From Hymenobacter qilianensis (lineage in GTDB: Bacteria > Bacteroidota > Bacteroidia > Cytophagales > Hymenobacteraceae), in the NCBI RefSeq assembly GCF_014489555.1, contig NZ_CP060784.1, positions 4,118,501 to 4,182,500 of the forward strand: DNA of 64,000 nucleotides. Reading direction: 5' to 3'. The notes under the pieces are model-generated. The model was not told the origin of the DNA. It saw only the letters and a program-made list of their open reading frames with translations, and made no database searches. Both the position numbers and the translations under genes were made by a program. This document shows positions 48,011 to 58,717 of this stretch, piece by piece. Numbering within the stretch: the stretch's first letter is position 1; each line of letters starts with the position of its first letter.

Positions 48011-49310
48011 CTAGGGGGCAAATTATGCTGCAGAATCCGGCTGCCAACCGCGCACTTTAGGCAGCGGCGGGGCTGGCAATAGCCGTGGTGCATAGCCAGC
48101 AGCCCTTGCGAATCGGCGGCGGTGCGGTGCTCAAAGTGCAGAGCCTCATAAGGAGCCGTCAGATGATTATGCTCAGCGGGCAACTGCTCCAGCAAGGCCA
48201 CGGCTTGCTCCACCAGCTCAGGCTGACCTACGTGGCGAGCGTAGGCTACCCGCAGAGGCACCACCACATTGATTATCAATAAATGAATGCTGCTCCGGCC
48301 CAGAGCAGCGACTTTGCTGGGGCTGCCTGGCCGGTAATGGGCTTGCCAATAGGGAGATACCGCCACCCGAAAAAACTGCTCCAACGCTGCCACGCTACCG
48401 GCCGTGAGCAGCGCATCGAACAGGGCCGGCCGGGCATGAAGCAAAGCCGCAAGCTGAGCGATACGTACCGTCGGAAAGTTGGCGGGCCGCAGGCGCAGGA
48501 AGTTCCAGGCATGGGCAGGCAAGGCCAGCGCACCTAGCTCATATTTATGACGCAGAAACTCATATTCCCGGCACAGACCGGCCAGGTAAGCATCACTGGG
48601 GGCAAATCGGGGGCAGTGGGCAAGAGGCCGGCCTGCCCAAAAAGCAACGCCTCCGTCTGGAGCGAATCGTGGCGGTGGCGCCGCAGAACGCTCAGCGGCA
48701 CGGCTTTAGCCAAACGAGCCAGCGGCTCACTATTTTTCTTAAACCCGAAAGCGGTGGCCAGCGCATGATAAGTCGTGGCCTCCCAGTCGCCGCCTAAGTG
48801 TTTATTCTGAGCTTCTATCAAATCAGCTTTTTGCTCCATTCTTTCCAGTAATGCCCGCCCGAGCATCATGGTGCGCGTAATGCCCGGCACCAATGGCAAA
48901 AACGGCGCACACGGCACCGATACGGCATCCAAATTGCCCCCCAGCGCGGCATAAGTGGTCAGCAGTGCGGGTGTTAATCGCGGCGCCAAGGTCAGGGAAG
49001 AAATAACGGAGCCATTGGTGCGCTGCACGGGCTGGTCGGCGGCATACACCACGTGCAATACTACCTGGTCGTATTTGGGGTCTGTCTGGTGCTGATGACG
49101 CTGCCAGTCGGAAGCGCGCAAATGGATTTCAACGGCACCATTCCACTCTACTTCGCCAATCTGAAGACGAGCATTCAGGAAGTCAGGTCCGGCATCCGTA
49201 TTGTGGTGGCCGGGGCGCAAAACAATCAGCTTTTCGCCCTGGTCCGTCAACAAATCTGCTTTATCAAAATACTGGTGCTGCCAGACATAGTGAAGTAGCT
49301 CTTCTTTCAT
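48007..49310 (-). CDS. DUF2851 family protein (frameshifted at 48598-48602)
   Basis: The start at 49310 (MKEELLHYVWQHQYFDKADLL) is the conserved family start. GPDFLNARLQIGEVEWNGAVEIHLRASDW is diagnostic of DUF2851. The frame breaks at LPTAPDLPP; adding one C at 48598-48602 restores SDAYLAGLCREYEFLRHKYELG and joins LPAHAWNFLRLRPANFPTVRIAQLAALL, another family block. The repaired length is ~434 residues. A Cys-rich C-terminus (HHGYCQPRRCLKCAVG) may bind metal. The function is unknown; it is typical of Bacteroidota. Another GCCCCC run (48014-48018) overlaps the stop. Confidence 0.85.
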
Positions 49311-49432
49311 AAGTGATAAGGTGTTCCAATATAAGTAAGTAGCCGTGCTGGTGAGAATAAAGGCAATTGTCAACTCCTTTTTCGGCCAAAGGCCGCATAC
49401 AAAAACCAAGCACTTATTTGCGTTTATCCACC

Positions 49433-49472
49433 AAAAAAACGGCCCGCCTCCACCAGAAGTGAAAGCGGGCCG
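49433..49472 (-). terminator. Terminator of lolA
   Basis: CGGCCCGC and GCGGGCCG pair perfectly around a 17-base loop. A seven-T run follows on the minus strand, right after the lolA stop. Confidence 0.88.
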
Positions 49473-49490
49473 AAATTCATTAGCGAAGGA

Positions 49491-50135
49491 TTAACGCAGG
49501 TCAATCACCTTTACGCCCTTGTACTTCGCTTTATCAAAGTTGAAGGTAGTAGCATCAACCGGTGGATTAGGCTGGAACTTGCGGATGGTTACGGTTGTGC
49601 GGCTGCCGTTCTTTTTAAACATCTTCCAGCTTTTCAACGACTTATCAGCCTTACTCACTGATAAGCGCACCTTAAAAACCTGATTATTCTTGTCTTCGGG
49701 CGCCAATTCGATGATGTCGACGGCCTCACCAGCTTCTTTGGCTTCCTGCACATAAGAGTACTTGTAGCCTTTTTTATAGAGCGTATAAATCTGGGCCGGC
49801 GAAATCTCGCCCTCTTCAGGCTCATAATCAGAGATATTCACCTCATTCTCGTCCTTCATGTAAGTCCACATGGTCTGGCCGTTGTTGATGATCTCCTGAC
49901 CGCTCAACTTCAGCCGAAACTTTTGGCCACTCACCGTAATATCGCCGGTCATATTCTCTTTTACCTTAGCCGCGTCGTTTTCGAGGGTTTGGGTAAAAGT
50001 GGCTTTAAACGCTTTCATTGCCTGGTACTTGGCACTCATCTGGTCGAGAATCTTACCAGCTTTGGGGTCCTGCTGCGCGGGTGCGGCTGCAACCAGTGTA
50101 ACCGATAACGTCAGCAGAGCGAGGAATTTTTTCAT
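49491..50135 (-). CDS. lolA: Outer-membrane lipoprotein carrier LolA-like
   Basis: The start at 50135 (MKKFLALLTLSVTLVAAAPAQ) gives a signal peptide. The remaining ~195 residues match LolA-like carriers: LDQMSAKYQAMKAFKATFTQTLE, GDITVSGQKFRLKLSGQEIINNGQTMWTYM and DATTFNFDKAKY. The open beta-barrel ferries lipoproteins across the periplasm from LolCDE to the outer membrane. Location behind ftsK is common in bacteria, including many Proteobacteria (ftsK-lolA), and is kept here. Confidence 0.9.
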   Translation of the reverse strand: MKKFLALLTLSVTLVAAAPAQQDPKAGKILDQMSAKYQAMKAFKATFTQTLENDAAKVKENMTGDITVSGQKFRLKLSGQEIINNGQTMWTYMKDENEVNISDYEPEEGEISPAQIYTLYKKGYKYSYVQEAKEAGEAVDIIELAPEDKNNQVFKVRLSVSKADKSLKSWKMFKKNGSRTTVTIRKFQPNPPVDATTFNFDKAKYKGVKVIDLR

Positions 50136-50261
50136 TTGTGGGGAGAGAAATTGCTGTTGCAAAGTGGTGGCTCAGAACCAGAAACTTTATTTGTAGCTAT
50201 AAGAACAGAGGTAACAGTTCTTCGTTTTTATGCTATAGTTTCCAGCCTTAAGCACTTATTT

Positions 50262-53196
50262 CTAGGTTTTGTTCAGGTTATTCAATAATTGCTCCAAACT
50301 GTACTCATCCGGAATTAATACCTCTCGCGCTTTGCTGCCCTCAAAAGGTCCTACGACGCCGGCGTGTTCGAGTTGGTCAATCAAACGTCCGGCTCGGTTA
50401 TAACCCAGCTTCAAACGGCGTTGGAGCAACGAGGTACTACCCTGCTGATGTGTCACAATTACGCGGGCGGCTTCCTCAAACATGCTGTCGCGGGAGGCAG
50501 GATCAAAGTCCTCGCTGTTACCGCCCGTATCACCTTCGGCACCGGCCACTTCCGGCAACAAATAAGCCTCTGGATAGCCTTGTTGCTCGCCCACGAAGTC
50601 GCAAAGACGATCTACTTCGGGCGTATCAATGAAGGCACACTGCACCCGAATCAGGTCGGAGCCGGCCGAAAACAGCATGTCCCCTTGTCCTACCAACTGA
50701 TCCGCGCCACCCGTATCCAGGATAGTGCGGGAGTCAATCTTGGAGGTCACTTTGAAGGAAATGCGGCAGGGAAAGTTGGCCTTGATGATACCCGTAATCA
50801 CGTTCACGGAAGGGCGTTGAGTAGCCACAATCAGGTGAATACCAATAGCGCGCGCCAATTGAGCCAAACGGGCAATCGGCGTTTCTACTTCCTTTCCCGC
50901 CGTCATCATAAGATCGGCCAGTTCATCAATAACCAGCACAATGAACGGCATGAAGCGGTGGCCTTTTTTGGGGCTGAGACGGCGCTCCACAAACTTGCGG
51001 TTGTACTCCTTCAGATTGCGGCAGCCAGCATCCTTCAGTAGGTCGTAGCGCCGATCCATCTCCATACACAAGGAGTTGAGCGTGTTCACCACCTTTTTGG
51101 TGTCGGTGATGATGGCTTCCTCAGTGTCGGGCAGCTTAGCTAGGAAATGACGCTCGATTTTGTTGAAGATGCTCAATTCCACCTTTTTAGGGTCAACGAG
51201 CACAAACTTCAACTGCGAAGGATGCCGCTTATAAAGTAGTGAAGCCAGAATCACGTTCAAGCCCACTGACTTACCCTGACCTGTGGCACCGGCCATGAGC
51301 AAATGGGGCATTTTGGCCAGATCGGCCACAAATACTTCATTGGTAATAGTTCGGCCGAAGGCAATGGGCAGGTCCATTTCGCTGGTGCGAAACTTCTCGT
51401 GGCTTAGCACCGACCGGATGCTCACCATTTCCTTCTTGGTATTCGGCACCTCAATACCGATGGTTCCTTTACCCGGAATAGGCGCGATGATACGAATACC
51501 TAACGCGGCCAGACTCAGCGCAATATCATCCTCCAGACTTTTGATCTTGGAGATACGCACGCCCGCATCAGGCACAATCTCATACAGTGTCACCGTCGGG
51601 CCGATGGTAGCTTTGATGCTCGCGATGTTGATGCCATAATGGCCTAAGGTTTCAACGATGCGGTCTTTGTTGTCCTCCAGTTCCTCCTTGCTTACCTGGG
51701 CTTTGGCGGCACCATAGTCGTTGAGCAATTCCAAGGTTGGATATTGATAGCGCGAAAGGTCGAGCGTGGGGTCGTAGTTCTCTGTGCCTTCGGCAAAGAA
51801 GTCGTCGTCATCGGCCACTGTGATGGCCATGGGGGGCGTTTCGGCGGGAGTTGCTGGTGCTACGGTTAAAGGCGGCGAAGTGGGTGCAGCAGTAGTCCCA
51901 TCGGCTAAATCAGCCAAGGAAAGCGGCGTGGGCACACGGCTGGTTACGGGAGCAGCTTCGGCATCAACGGGCATTTCAACCGAGAAGCTAGGTCCGCTCA
52001 TGCTCGCAGCCGAAGCAGCTAATGCTGCTGCCCCGCTGTAGCCACGCTAGGCGCAACAGACAATGGCAGGGCCGCGCCGGCAGGAGCCGTAATGCTGAAA
52101 GCTGGAGAAGCAACCGACCCCGTAGGGGCTGGGCTTTCTGCTTCCAATTCGTCGTCTTCATCCTCCCCTATCGTTGAAGTGAACTGGGGGGCAATTTCTT
52201 CTTCCGGCTCTCTCCTGACGACTGGCTTTGTGCTACGCAATGTCATCTGGGGGGCAATTTCCGCTTCTTCGGCATCGAGCGAAGCAGTGGGGTCGGCACC
52301 GTGATTTACGCCTAGACCTGTGCGGCCATACAGATCCTGACCATCAGCGCTAGCATTGGCGCTGGTGGCGTCTGCCTCATCTTCGGCGGCTGTTCCCATG
52401 CTTAGGCTGGTCACATTAAAGAAGAAGACAACGAAGGAAATCAGCAGAAAAGCCAGCAGTAGCACCGTGCCCCAACCAATAAGGCTATCGAGCCAGGAGG
52501 CAACTTCATACCCAATGCCACCGCTCAAAAAATCGAGGGTGTGCGCTAGGTTTGGGTCGGCGTCGGGAGTCTGGAGGGTAAGCACAACATAGCCAAGCAA
52601 AGCGCTCAGCCACAGCATCGAAAACAGGCATAACGCGATGACGTAGCTGAGCGACACGCCTACGCCGGCGCGTCGAAACACGATTTTATACCCCAAAAAG
52701 AAGACGATAGGAATGACCGCAAACGCGGCTACACCAAAGCCTTTATAAATGAGCACCTGCGCGGCCATTGCCCCTAATAAGCCCAGCCAGTTGCCCGATT
52801 CCTGCCCCGCTTCTTTGGCAGGCGTGGTGGCCAAGCTGCCTACTACGCTCTGATCGGCGTGACCCGTAAACAGGAACGACACGAACGCAATAGTGAGGTA
52901 AATAGACCCCAATAGGAAGAAAAATCCGAGGAACAACTGAAAGCGACGGTCGTGCAGAAAGCCAAAAATGCCCCCCAACGAAGGCAGCTTGGGCCATTGG
53001 CGCGGAGGCTTCTGGGCTTTGGCAGCAGGCTTGGCTGCCGCTGGTTTTGAGTTGGCCTCAGCACGGCGACTGTTTTCGCGGAGAGCCGGGGCGGGCTCTG
53101 GGCGGGCGCCGGGCGAGTGGCGGGGCGGGCGGCCGGACGTGGCTCGTTGCCGCGGGCCGGCGGAGTATCAGATTGTTTATATGTATTCTTTGCCAT
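50262..53196 (-). CDS. ftsK: DNA translocase FtsK (two frameshifts)
   Basis: Three frames join. The N-terminal tail (MAKNTYKQSDTPPARG) joins the membrane part at 53088-53091 by adding one C, giving LRENSRRAEANSKP. The membrane domain has four helices (FQLFLGFFFLLGSIYLTIAF onward). After a Ser/Ala/Glu-rich linker, one G added at 52031-52034 joins ATAGAAALAASAASMSGPS. The motor has Walker A in LLMAGATGQGKSVGLN, Walker B as FIVLVIDELADLMM, and a C-terminal winged-helix gamma domain (LLQRRLKLGYNRAGRLIDQLEHAGVVGP). FtsK pumps DNA at the septum and activates XerCD. The repaired length is ~979 residues. Five in-frame G6 words are nearby or inside. Confidence 0.93.
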
Positions 53197-53334
53197 GCTT
53201 ACGCACCGAAAGGCTATATGTAGAACTTACAAGGCGGCAGTGTAGCTTCTCTCAGGAACGATTTATCCCGGCAGCCAACACCTCACGCTTCGTAAAGATA
53301 CACTTGCCCGCCCGCAGTCCTAACCGAAAATTTG

Positions 53335-53339
53335 CCCCC
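53335..53339 (-). repeat. Intergenic GCCCCC word between xerD and ftsK
   Basis: AAAATTTGCCCCCAGACC is the minus-strand TCTGGGGGCAAATTTT form. It lies ~140 bases upstream of ftsK. Confidence 0.45.
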
Positions 53340-53401
53340 AGACCGCTCCATTGCTTAAATAACCTGGTTCCAAAACCATTACAGGTCAAAAAGCTCCCTG
53401 C

Positions 53402-53457
53402 AAAAACGAACACGTCGCCTTGGGCGAAGGTGTGGATGAGCTTCCCCCAAGGCGACG
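53402..53457 (-). terminator. Terminator of xerD
   Basis: Seventeen-base arms at 53413-53429 and 53441-53457 pair with one mismatch (CGTCGCCTTGGGCGAAG against its near-complement). On the minus strand TGTTCGTTTTTG follows. It lies just after the xerD stop. Confidence 0.82.
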
Positions 53458-53473
53458 ATGCCCAAACCGGCGA

Positions 53474-54360
53474 CTAGCTGCGCGGGTGAAACTCAGTAAT
53501 AACTTGCTTCAGATAATCCCGGTCGAGGTGGGTGTAGATTTCGGTGGTGGTGATGCTTTCGTGGCCCAGCATCTCCTGCACGGCGCGCAGGTCGGCGCCG
53601 CCTTCAATAAGATGCGTGGCAAAGCTGTGCCGGAACGTATGCGGACTCACCGTTTTGCGAATACCTGCTTTATCGGCCAAGGCTTTGATGATGTTAAAGA
53701 TCATCACCCGCGACAATTTTGCCCCCGACGATTCAAAAACACGATATCCTCGTGGCCGCGCTCAATGTCGAGGTGGCAGCGTATGCCGGTGAGGTAGATG
53801 TTGAGGTGCTTCAGCGCGTCGCGGCCGATGGGCACGAGGCGTTCCTTGTTGCCTTTGCCCGTGACGCGCACAAAGCCCTGATCGGCATACAAATTGGATA
53901 GCCGCAGCTCCGTCAGCTCCGATACGCGCAGGCCTGACGAGTACAGTACTTCCAGGATGGCGCGGTTGCGGGTACCTTCGTTGGTGCTCACGTCCACGGC
54001 GTCCAGCAATTGTGTTATTTCCTCATACGCCAGCGTATCAGGCAGCTTACGGCCGATTTTGGGAGCTTCCAGGGTATCGGTCGGATCTATCAGCAACATA
54101 TCTTCCATAATCAGGAAGCTGTAGAAGGCCTTAATACCGGAAAGCGTGCGGGCTTGTGAAGTAGCGCCAAGCCCCAATTCGCCCAACCAAGCCAGAAAAT
54201 CGCGCAGAATCCGGGTCGTTACCTGCTCCGGGTTTGCGGGTAGCTTCGATATCTCGAGGTACTGCCGCAACTTGCCTACATCCCGCACATACGCCTCCAC
54301 ACTATTGCCTGATAACGATTTTTCGAGTTGTAAATAGCCCTCAAATTGTTTGAGGCTCAT
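53474..54360 (-). CDS. xerD: Tyrosine recombinase XerD (frameshifted at 53722-53726)
   Basis: The start at 54360 (MSLKQFEGYLQLEKSLSGNSV) fits the family. The SAM-like N-terminal domain is followed by the catalytic domain with Arg in LYSSGLRVSELTEL. Adding one G at 53722-53726 turns LNRRGQN into LNRRGAKLSRVMIFNIIK and joins HTFRHSFATHLIEGGADLRAVQEMLGHESITTTEIYTHLD, which holds the His-x-x-Arg, His and Tyr catalytic residues. The repaired length is ~296 residues. It resolves chromosome dimers at dif together with FtsK, encoded just downstream. Bacteroidota often encode XerC elsewhere. Confidence 0.94.
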
Positions 54361-54428
54361 GGACCAATTCAATAGTAGTAAATTTAGAAGCGAGAGGTGT
54401 GAGGAAGAATCCAAGAGTCGTGCCGAAT

Positions 54429-54435
54429 GGGGGGC
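54429..54435 (+). repeat. G6 word in the divergent xerD/aroQ region
   Basis: AATGGGGGGCTTTTTTC stands alone without a partner arm between divergent genes, so it is not a terminator. Confidence 0.65.
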
Positions 54436-54571
54436 TTTTTTCTAGGAATCTTTGGGAATATTCAGGTCAGAAAATATTTGCAGCAGCAAGTAGTACTTTT
54501 TAGCGCGATCTAGAAAACACTAGTTTTAGCAACGTTCCCCGACCTTTACCTTTTCGCTTCACTCTTGCTTC

Positions 54572-55018
54572 ATGAAAATCATCATCATCAACGGCCCCAA
54601 CCTCAACTTATTGGGTCGCCGCGAACCGGGCATTTATGGTAATCGCTCCTTCGAAGACTTTTTGCCTGATTTGCACGAGGCATTTCCCGCCATCAAGCTG
54701 GAGTACTTTCAGTCGAGCCACGAGGGCGAGCTAATTGATAAGATACATGAAGTAGGCTTCACTTATCATGGCATTGTGCTCAACGCCGGCGGCTACACGC
54801 ATACTAGCGTTGCCTTGGCCGATGCCGTAGCCGCTATCAACACGCCTGTAGTAGAGGTACATCTGTCTAACCTGGCAGCCCGCGAAGAGTTTCGGCAGAA
54901 AAGTTTGCTTGGCAAACATTGCATTGGCACCATCACCGGTTTCAAGCTCGATAGCTACCGGCTGGCCCTGCATTATTTTGAAGGATTACGGCCGAAGCGC
55001 GTTGGATTCAAGGTGTAA
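54572..55018 (+). CDS. aroQ: Type II 3-dehydroquinate dehydratase
   Basis: This 148-residue protein has the family start IIINGPNLNLLGRREPGIYG with the catalytic Arg and Tyr loop, QSSHEGELIDKIHE, ILNAGGYTHTSVALADAV with the conserved Asn and His region, and VVEVHLSNLAAREEFR. It forms a dodecamer in the cytoplasm and makes 3-dehydroshikimate in aromatic amino acid synthesis. It diverges from xerD, an arrangement I recall in other Bacteroidota. Confidence 0.96.
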   Translation: MKIIIINGPNLNLLGRREPGIYGNRSFEDFLPDLHEAFPAIKLEYFQSSHEGELIDKIHEVGFTYHGIVLNAGGYTHTSVALADAVAAINTPVVEVHLSNLAAREEFRQKSLLGKHCIGTITGFKLDSYRLALHYFEGLRPKRVGFKV

Positions 55019-55034
55019 AGCAATGATGGTTGCT

Positions 55035-55041
55035 GGGGGGC
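55035..55041 (+). repeat. G6 word after aroQ, possible weak terminator
   Basis: GTTGCTGGGGGGCTTTTTTG follows the aroQ stop. AGCAA and TTGCT can pair just before it, and the T-run could make this a poor terminator, but there is no full C6 arm. Confidence 0.55.
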
Positions 55042-55134
55042 TTTTTTGTGCCCATGCCTAAATAATGGACATGAATCAGGCCGAGGTAAACGTTAGTCTC
55101 CCCAAGAAAGGTGTCGGCCAAACCCCGCTCCTAC

Positions 55135-55142
55135 TACCTTTG
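55135..55142 (+). promoter_or_regulatory. Candidate -7 box upstream of the class V aminotransferase
   Basis: TACCTTTG matches TAnnTTTG and lies 28 bases before the start at 55170. No clear -33 element. Confidence 0.4.
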
Positions 55143-55169
55143 TCTTCTCCACTAGCAATCACCAACTGA

Positions 55170-56230
55170 ATGTATACTTTCAATCCTGGACCATCGGCTG
55201 TGTATCCGGCCGTGCGCCAATACCTCACCGATGCCTTCGATGAAGGCTGGCTATCGGCTCCGCACCGTGGCGAGCGTTTCACGGGCCTGATGCGTCAAAC
55301 CGTTACCGATCTTCGGGCTAAGCTTAATATTCCGCAGGACTACACCGTTTTCTTCCTTAGTTCGGCTACTGAGTGCTGGGAAGTCCTAACGCAAAGCCTG
55401 ACGCCCACCAAAAGCTTTCACTTGTACAGCGGCGCCTTCGGGGAAAAGTGGCTCGACTATGCCCGCGCCCTGCGCCCCGCCTCTACTGGCCAAGCTTTTG
55501 GGCTCGATGAGCTGCCCAATGTGCACACGCTCCCCTTCAACGACGACACCGACTTAGTTTGCCTTACTCAGAATGAAACCTCTAACGCGACCCAGCTTCG
55601 CGATGGTTTTATCCTAAACGTTTTCAACCGCCTCGGCAACGCCTTGCTGGCCATCGATGCTACCTCGTCGCTGGGGGCATTCAGCTGAAGTATATTAAGG
55701 CAGATATCTGGTTTGCTTCGGTTCAGAAAGCTTTTGGCTTGCCCGCTGGCTTGGCTCTGATGGTGCTTTCGCCCCGCGCTGTAGCCCGCTTCCGCCACCT
55801 CAACGAGCGCGCTCACTACAACAGCCTGACGGCCCAGTATGAGAAAATGCTCAACTGGCAAACCAACTACACACCCAATGTGCTGGGCATCTACTTGCTC
55901 AGCCGCGTACTTCAGGACCGGGCGCCAATCAAAGCCGTGCACCAGCACCTCCAAGACCGCGCTACCAAGCTCTACGACTTCTTTGATAGCGCTACTCAGC
56001 TCAGCCCGCTCGTGCAAAACCCTGAAACGCGCTCCACTACCGTTATTGGCTTGCAAGGCCCCCCAGCCCTGATTGATGAGGTAAAGCGCAGCGCCCTGGC
56101 ACAGGGTATGCAGCTAGGCAATGGCTACGGCACTTGGAAAGCCAACAGCCTGCGTATCGCCAACTTCCCAGCTATTCCGGATGCGGCCTATGAGAAGCTG
56201 GTGCAGTTTTTTGCCAAAGACTTCGCCTAA
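55170..56230 (+). CDS. Class V aminotransferase, SerC-like (frameshifted at 55673-55677)
   Basis: The N-terminus MYTFNPGPSAVYPAVRQYL has the phosphoserine-aminotransferase style (FNPGP). LSSATECWEVLTQSL, ETSNATQLRDG and the PLP lysine in WFASVQKAFGLPAGLALMVL are visible. The frame stops after SSLGAFS unless one G is added at 55673-55677, which gives SSLGGIQLKYIKADIWFASVQK. The repaired length is ~354 residues. It could make phosphoserine or act on alanine/glyoxylate; the start favours serine synthesis, but the substrate Arg residues cannot be confirmed by eye. Confidence 0.83.
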
Positions 56231-56361
56231 CAACAGCCTAGCACCAAGCTCCAGCTTAGCCACCATCCGCGCCGCATTATTTCTCTGTGCGCCGTCATTG
56301 TAATTGACTTGCTCATCAAACCCAAGGTTCGTTTCGCAACCTTCAGGTTGGTGCCAACAAT

Positions 56362-56922
56362 ATGTTTTCATTAAAAGAAATCCTCTCCGTCACGCTTACC
56401 TTGTTTGCTGTTATCGACATTTTGGGCTCCATCCCTATTATTATCCAGATTCGGCAGCGTGAGGGCAAGGTGCACTCCGAGAAAGCCACACTGGTAGCGG
56501 GGGCGCTGATGGTGGTTTTCCTGTTTCTGGGCCAGAGCATTCTATCTTTATTTGGCGTTGACTTTCAATCATTTGCTTTAGCCGGTGCCATTATCATCTT
56601 CCTGATTGGTATGGAGATGATCTTGGGCATTGAGCTATTTCGCAACGATCCGCTGGCTGCTTCGGGCTCCATTGTACCGTTGGCTTTCCCCCTCATCGTC
56701 GGGGCCGGCACTATGACCACCCTACTATCCCTACGAGCGGCTTACTCCTTGCCCAACGTACTGGTAGGCATCGTTTTAAATCTGGTCTTTGTGTACGCTG
56801 TGCTCAAAAGCAGCGCTTGGATTGAGCGTAAACTCGGCAAGGCAGGCGAAGACATTCTACGCCGCGTTTTCGGCGTGATTCTGCTGGCAATTGCCATTAA
56901 GCTGTTTAAAGCCAACTTTTAA
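56362..56922 (+). CDS. MarC-family membrane protein
   Basis: This 186-residue protein has six hydrophobic segments and the MarC wording ILSVTLTLFAVIDILGSIPIII, IGMEMILGIELFR, and AFPLIVGAGTMTTLLSLRA. The family was once linked to antibiotic resistance, but that role is not supported experimentally; the function is open. The length is typical. It follows the aminotransferase on the same strand with a 131-base gap. Confidence 0.9.
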   Translation: MFSLKEILSVTLTLFAVIDILGSIPIIIQIRQREGKVHSEKATLVAGALMVVFLFLGQSILSLFGVDFQSFALAGAIIIFLIGMEMILGIELFRNDPLAASGSIVPLAFPLIVGAGTMTTLLSLRAAYSLPNVLVGIVLNLVFVYAVLKSSAWIERKLGKAGEDILRRVFGVILLAIAIKLFKANF

Positions 56923-56932
56923 GTAACTGATT

Positions 56933-56999
56933 ATCCGAATTGTAGGCTACCTACTCATCCATCAAATAGATGGGCGTTCAAGCAACCGACAATTCGGAT
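56933..56999. repeat. Widely spaced inverted repeat between marC-like gene and rnhA
   Basis: ATCCGAATTGT (56933-56943) and ACAATTCGGAT (56989-56999) are perfect complements 45 bases apart, with a smaller CCATC/GATGG hairpin in between. This could fold into a stem with an inner hairpin in the rnhA leader or act as a weak terminator. Confidence 0.55.
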
Positions 57000-57022
57000 A
57001 TGTTGCCATTCAATAAGTCAGA

Positions 57023-57487
57023 ATGATATATCTTTTTACTGACGGATCATCCCGCGGAAACCCCGGTCCGGGTGGCTATGGAGCCATTCTACGCTTCGGC
57101 CAACACGAAAAAGAGTTGACTGAAGGCTTTCGGCTCACTACCAACAACCGCATGGAGCTACTAGCGGTCATCGTAGGTTTAGAGGCCGTCACGCGTCCCG
57201 AAATACCCATCACCGTAGTCACCGACTCCAAATATGTGGTTGATGCCGTTGAAAAGCGCTGGGTATTCGGGTGGGCTATGAAGCCTGATTTTGGCAAAAA
57301 AGCCAATGAAGACCTCTGGCGGCGTTTTCTAAAAGTGTACAAGCAGCGCACCGTGCACTTCCGCTGGGTGCGCGGCCACAACGGCCACCCCGAAAATGAG
57401 CGCTGCGACCGCCTGGCGGTGTTCAGTGCCACGCAAGGCAAATTACTCGTGGATGAAGGCTACGAGCTTATTGAGGCCAAGCGCTAG
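57023..57487 (+). CDS. rnhA: Ribonuclease HI
   Basis: This 154-residue protein has the catalytic carboxylates in IYLFTDGSSRGNPGPGGYG (Asp), NNRMELLAVI (Glu), VVTDSKYVVDAV (Asp) and ERCDRLA (Asp), plus VRGHNGHPENE with the flexible-loop His. It degrades the RNA of RNA-DNA hybrids. The length is standard. Confidence 0.96.
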   Translation: MIYLFTDGSSRGNPGPGGYGAILRFGQHEKELTEGFRLTTNNRMELLAVIVGLEAVTRPEIPITVVTDSKYVVDAVEKRWVFGWAMKPDFGKKANEDLWRRFLKVYKQRTVHFRWVRGHNGHPENERCDRLAVFSATQGKLLVDEGYELIEAKR

Positions 57488-57550
57488 CTTTTATTATTCA
57501 GTATATCAATCGCAAAAAATAGTTATACCGCTGGTATAATCAAATAAAGC

Positions 57551-58717
57551 ATGCGACTTCCCTACTATTCTTCATTAACTGGTGTGAGAGCAGTAGCTGC
57601 GTTTATGGTTTATTTACACCATTATAATCCAGGGGAATTAATATTTGAAAGTTCGTTTTTAAAATCGGTATTTCACGAATTTCACGTTGGGGTAACTATT
57701 TTCTTCACGCTTAGTGGTTTTCTTATTACGGAGAGATATTTTACCACAGAACTATTATCAATCAAAAATATAAAAATATACATTATTAATAGGTTTGCAA
57801 GAATATATCCATTGTATATAGTTCTAACCCTTCCCGTTTTCTTTATTGCCTTTTATAATGCTGGCTTTACCAGATATTATTTATATGCGCTTATCCTGAA
57901 CATCACGCTTCTTAAGAGCTTATCTTTAGAGTATATGTTCACTGGTCTGCCACAGGCTTGGTCGCTAACCGTTGAAGAATGCTTTTATTTTTTCGCAATA
58001 TTCTTTTTTGCAGCCCTGAATAGTCGCAGATTTAATAAAGCGGCCGTCTGGATATCAGCTATCATTTTACTGCCTACTACGGGGTTTTTGCTGGTTAAAG
58101 CCTTTAACTTTCTGCATCTACCCTTCTTCGAAAATGTACCCTTCGTAGCGTACACGACTTTCTTTGGTCGCTTTTCCGAGTTCTTTATTGGCGCTGGTTT
58201 GGCGTTGTTACTAAAAAAAGTGAAAACCAAACATGATTTTTCTTTTTTAACATACGGCGGTATCCTATTATTTTCGCTGGGAATATTTGCTCTGATGAAA
58301 ATAAAAGTGGCGTATGGGGCCAATTTCGGCGTGAGTCCACCTATTGGCACTGCGGTAAACAATCTTTATTTTCCTTTGTGCATAGCTACCATATTTATGG
58401 GCCTGCTTCGGGAAAAAACTCTCGTTTCTACATTTTTATCTACAAAGGCATTATCTGTACTTGGAAAAAGCTCTTATGCCTTTTATCTTATTCATATGGG
58501 GCTTATTCATGAACTGCTATCGCCTTACTTCAATGAGGAATCTACGCTAGGGGCTGTAGCCATTTATTTGGTATTGGTAGCATTATCTATAGCTCTGTAT
58601 TACTTCTTTGAAGAGCCGGTGAATAAAAAAATCAAATCACTTACTTCTCGTCACGAGTGGCCAACCCCTACTTCCAGTTCAAGCAATTCCGCGTTGAGCA
58701 AGGCCAGTGTGCGATGA
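57551..58717 (+). CDS. Acyltransferase family 3 membrane protein (OafA/YrhL-like)
   Basis: This 388-residue protein has about ten membrane segments and family motifs: SLTGVRAVAAFMVYLHHYNPG with the catalytic His near residue 24, TIFFTLSGFLITERYF, RFARIYPLYIVLTL and LPQAWSLTVEECFYFF. Such enzymes O-acetylate surface polysaccharides or LPS. The gene is markedly AT-richer than its neighbours, suggesting recent transfer. Its last ~20 codons (TPTSSSSNSALSKASVR) overlap the trmN6 start by 61 bases in another frame and do not look conserved, so the original stop may have been lost. Confidence 0.85.
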   Translation: MRLPYYSSLTGVRAVAAFMVYLHHYNPGELIFESSFLKSVFHEFHVGVTIFFTLSGFLITERYFTTELLSIKNIKIYIINRFARIYPLYIVLTLPVFFIAFYNAGFTRYYLYALILNITLLKSLSLEYMFTGLPQAWSLTVEECFYFFAIFFFAALNSRRFNKAAVWISAIILLPTTGFLLVKAFNFLHLPFFENVPFVAYTTFFGRFSEFFIGAGLALLLKKVKTKHDFSFLTYGGILLFSLGIFALMKIKVAYGANFGVSPPIGTAVNNLYFPLCIATIFMGLLREKTLVSTFLSTKALSVLGKSSYAFYLIHMGLIHELLSPYFNEESTLGAVAIYLVLVALSIALYYFFEEPVNKKIKSLTSRHEWPTPTSSSSNSALSKASVR

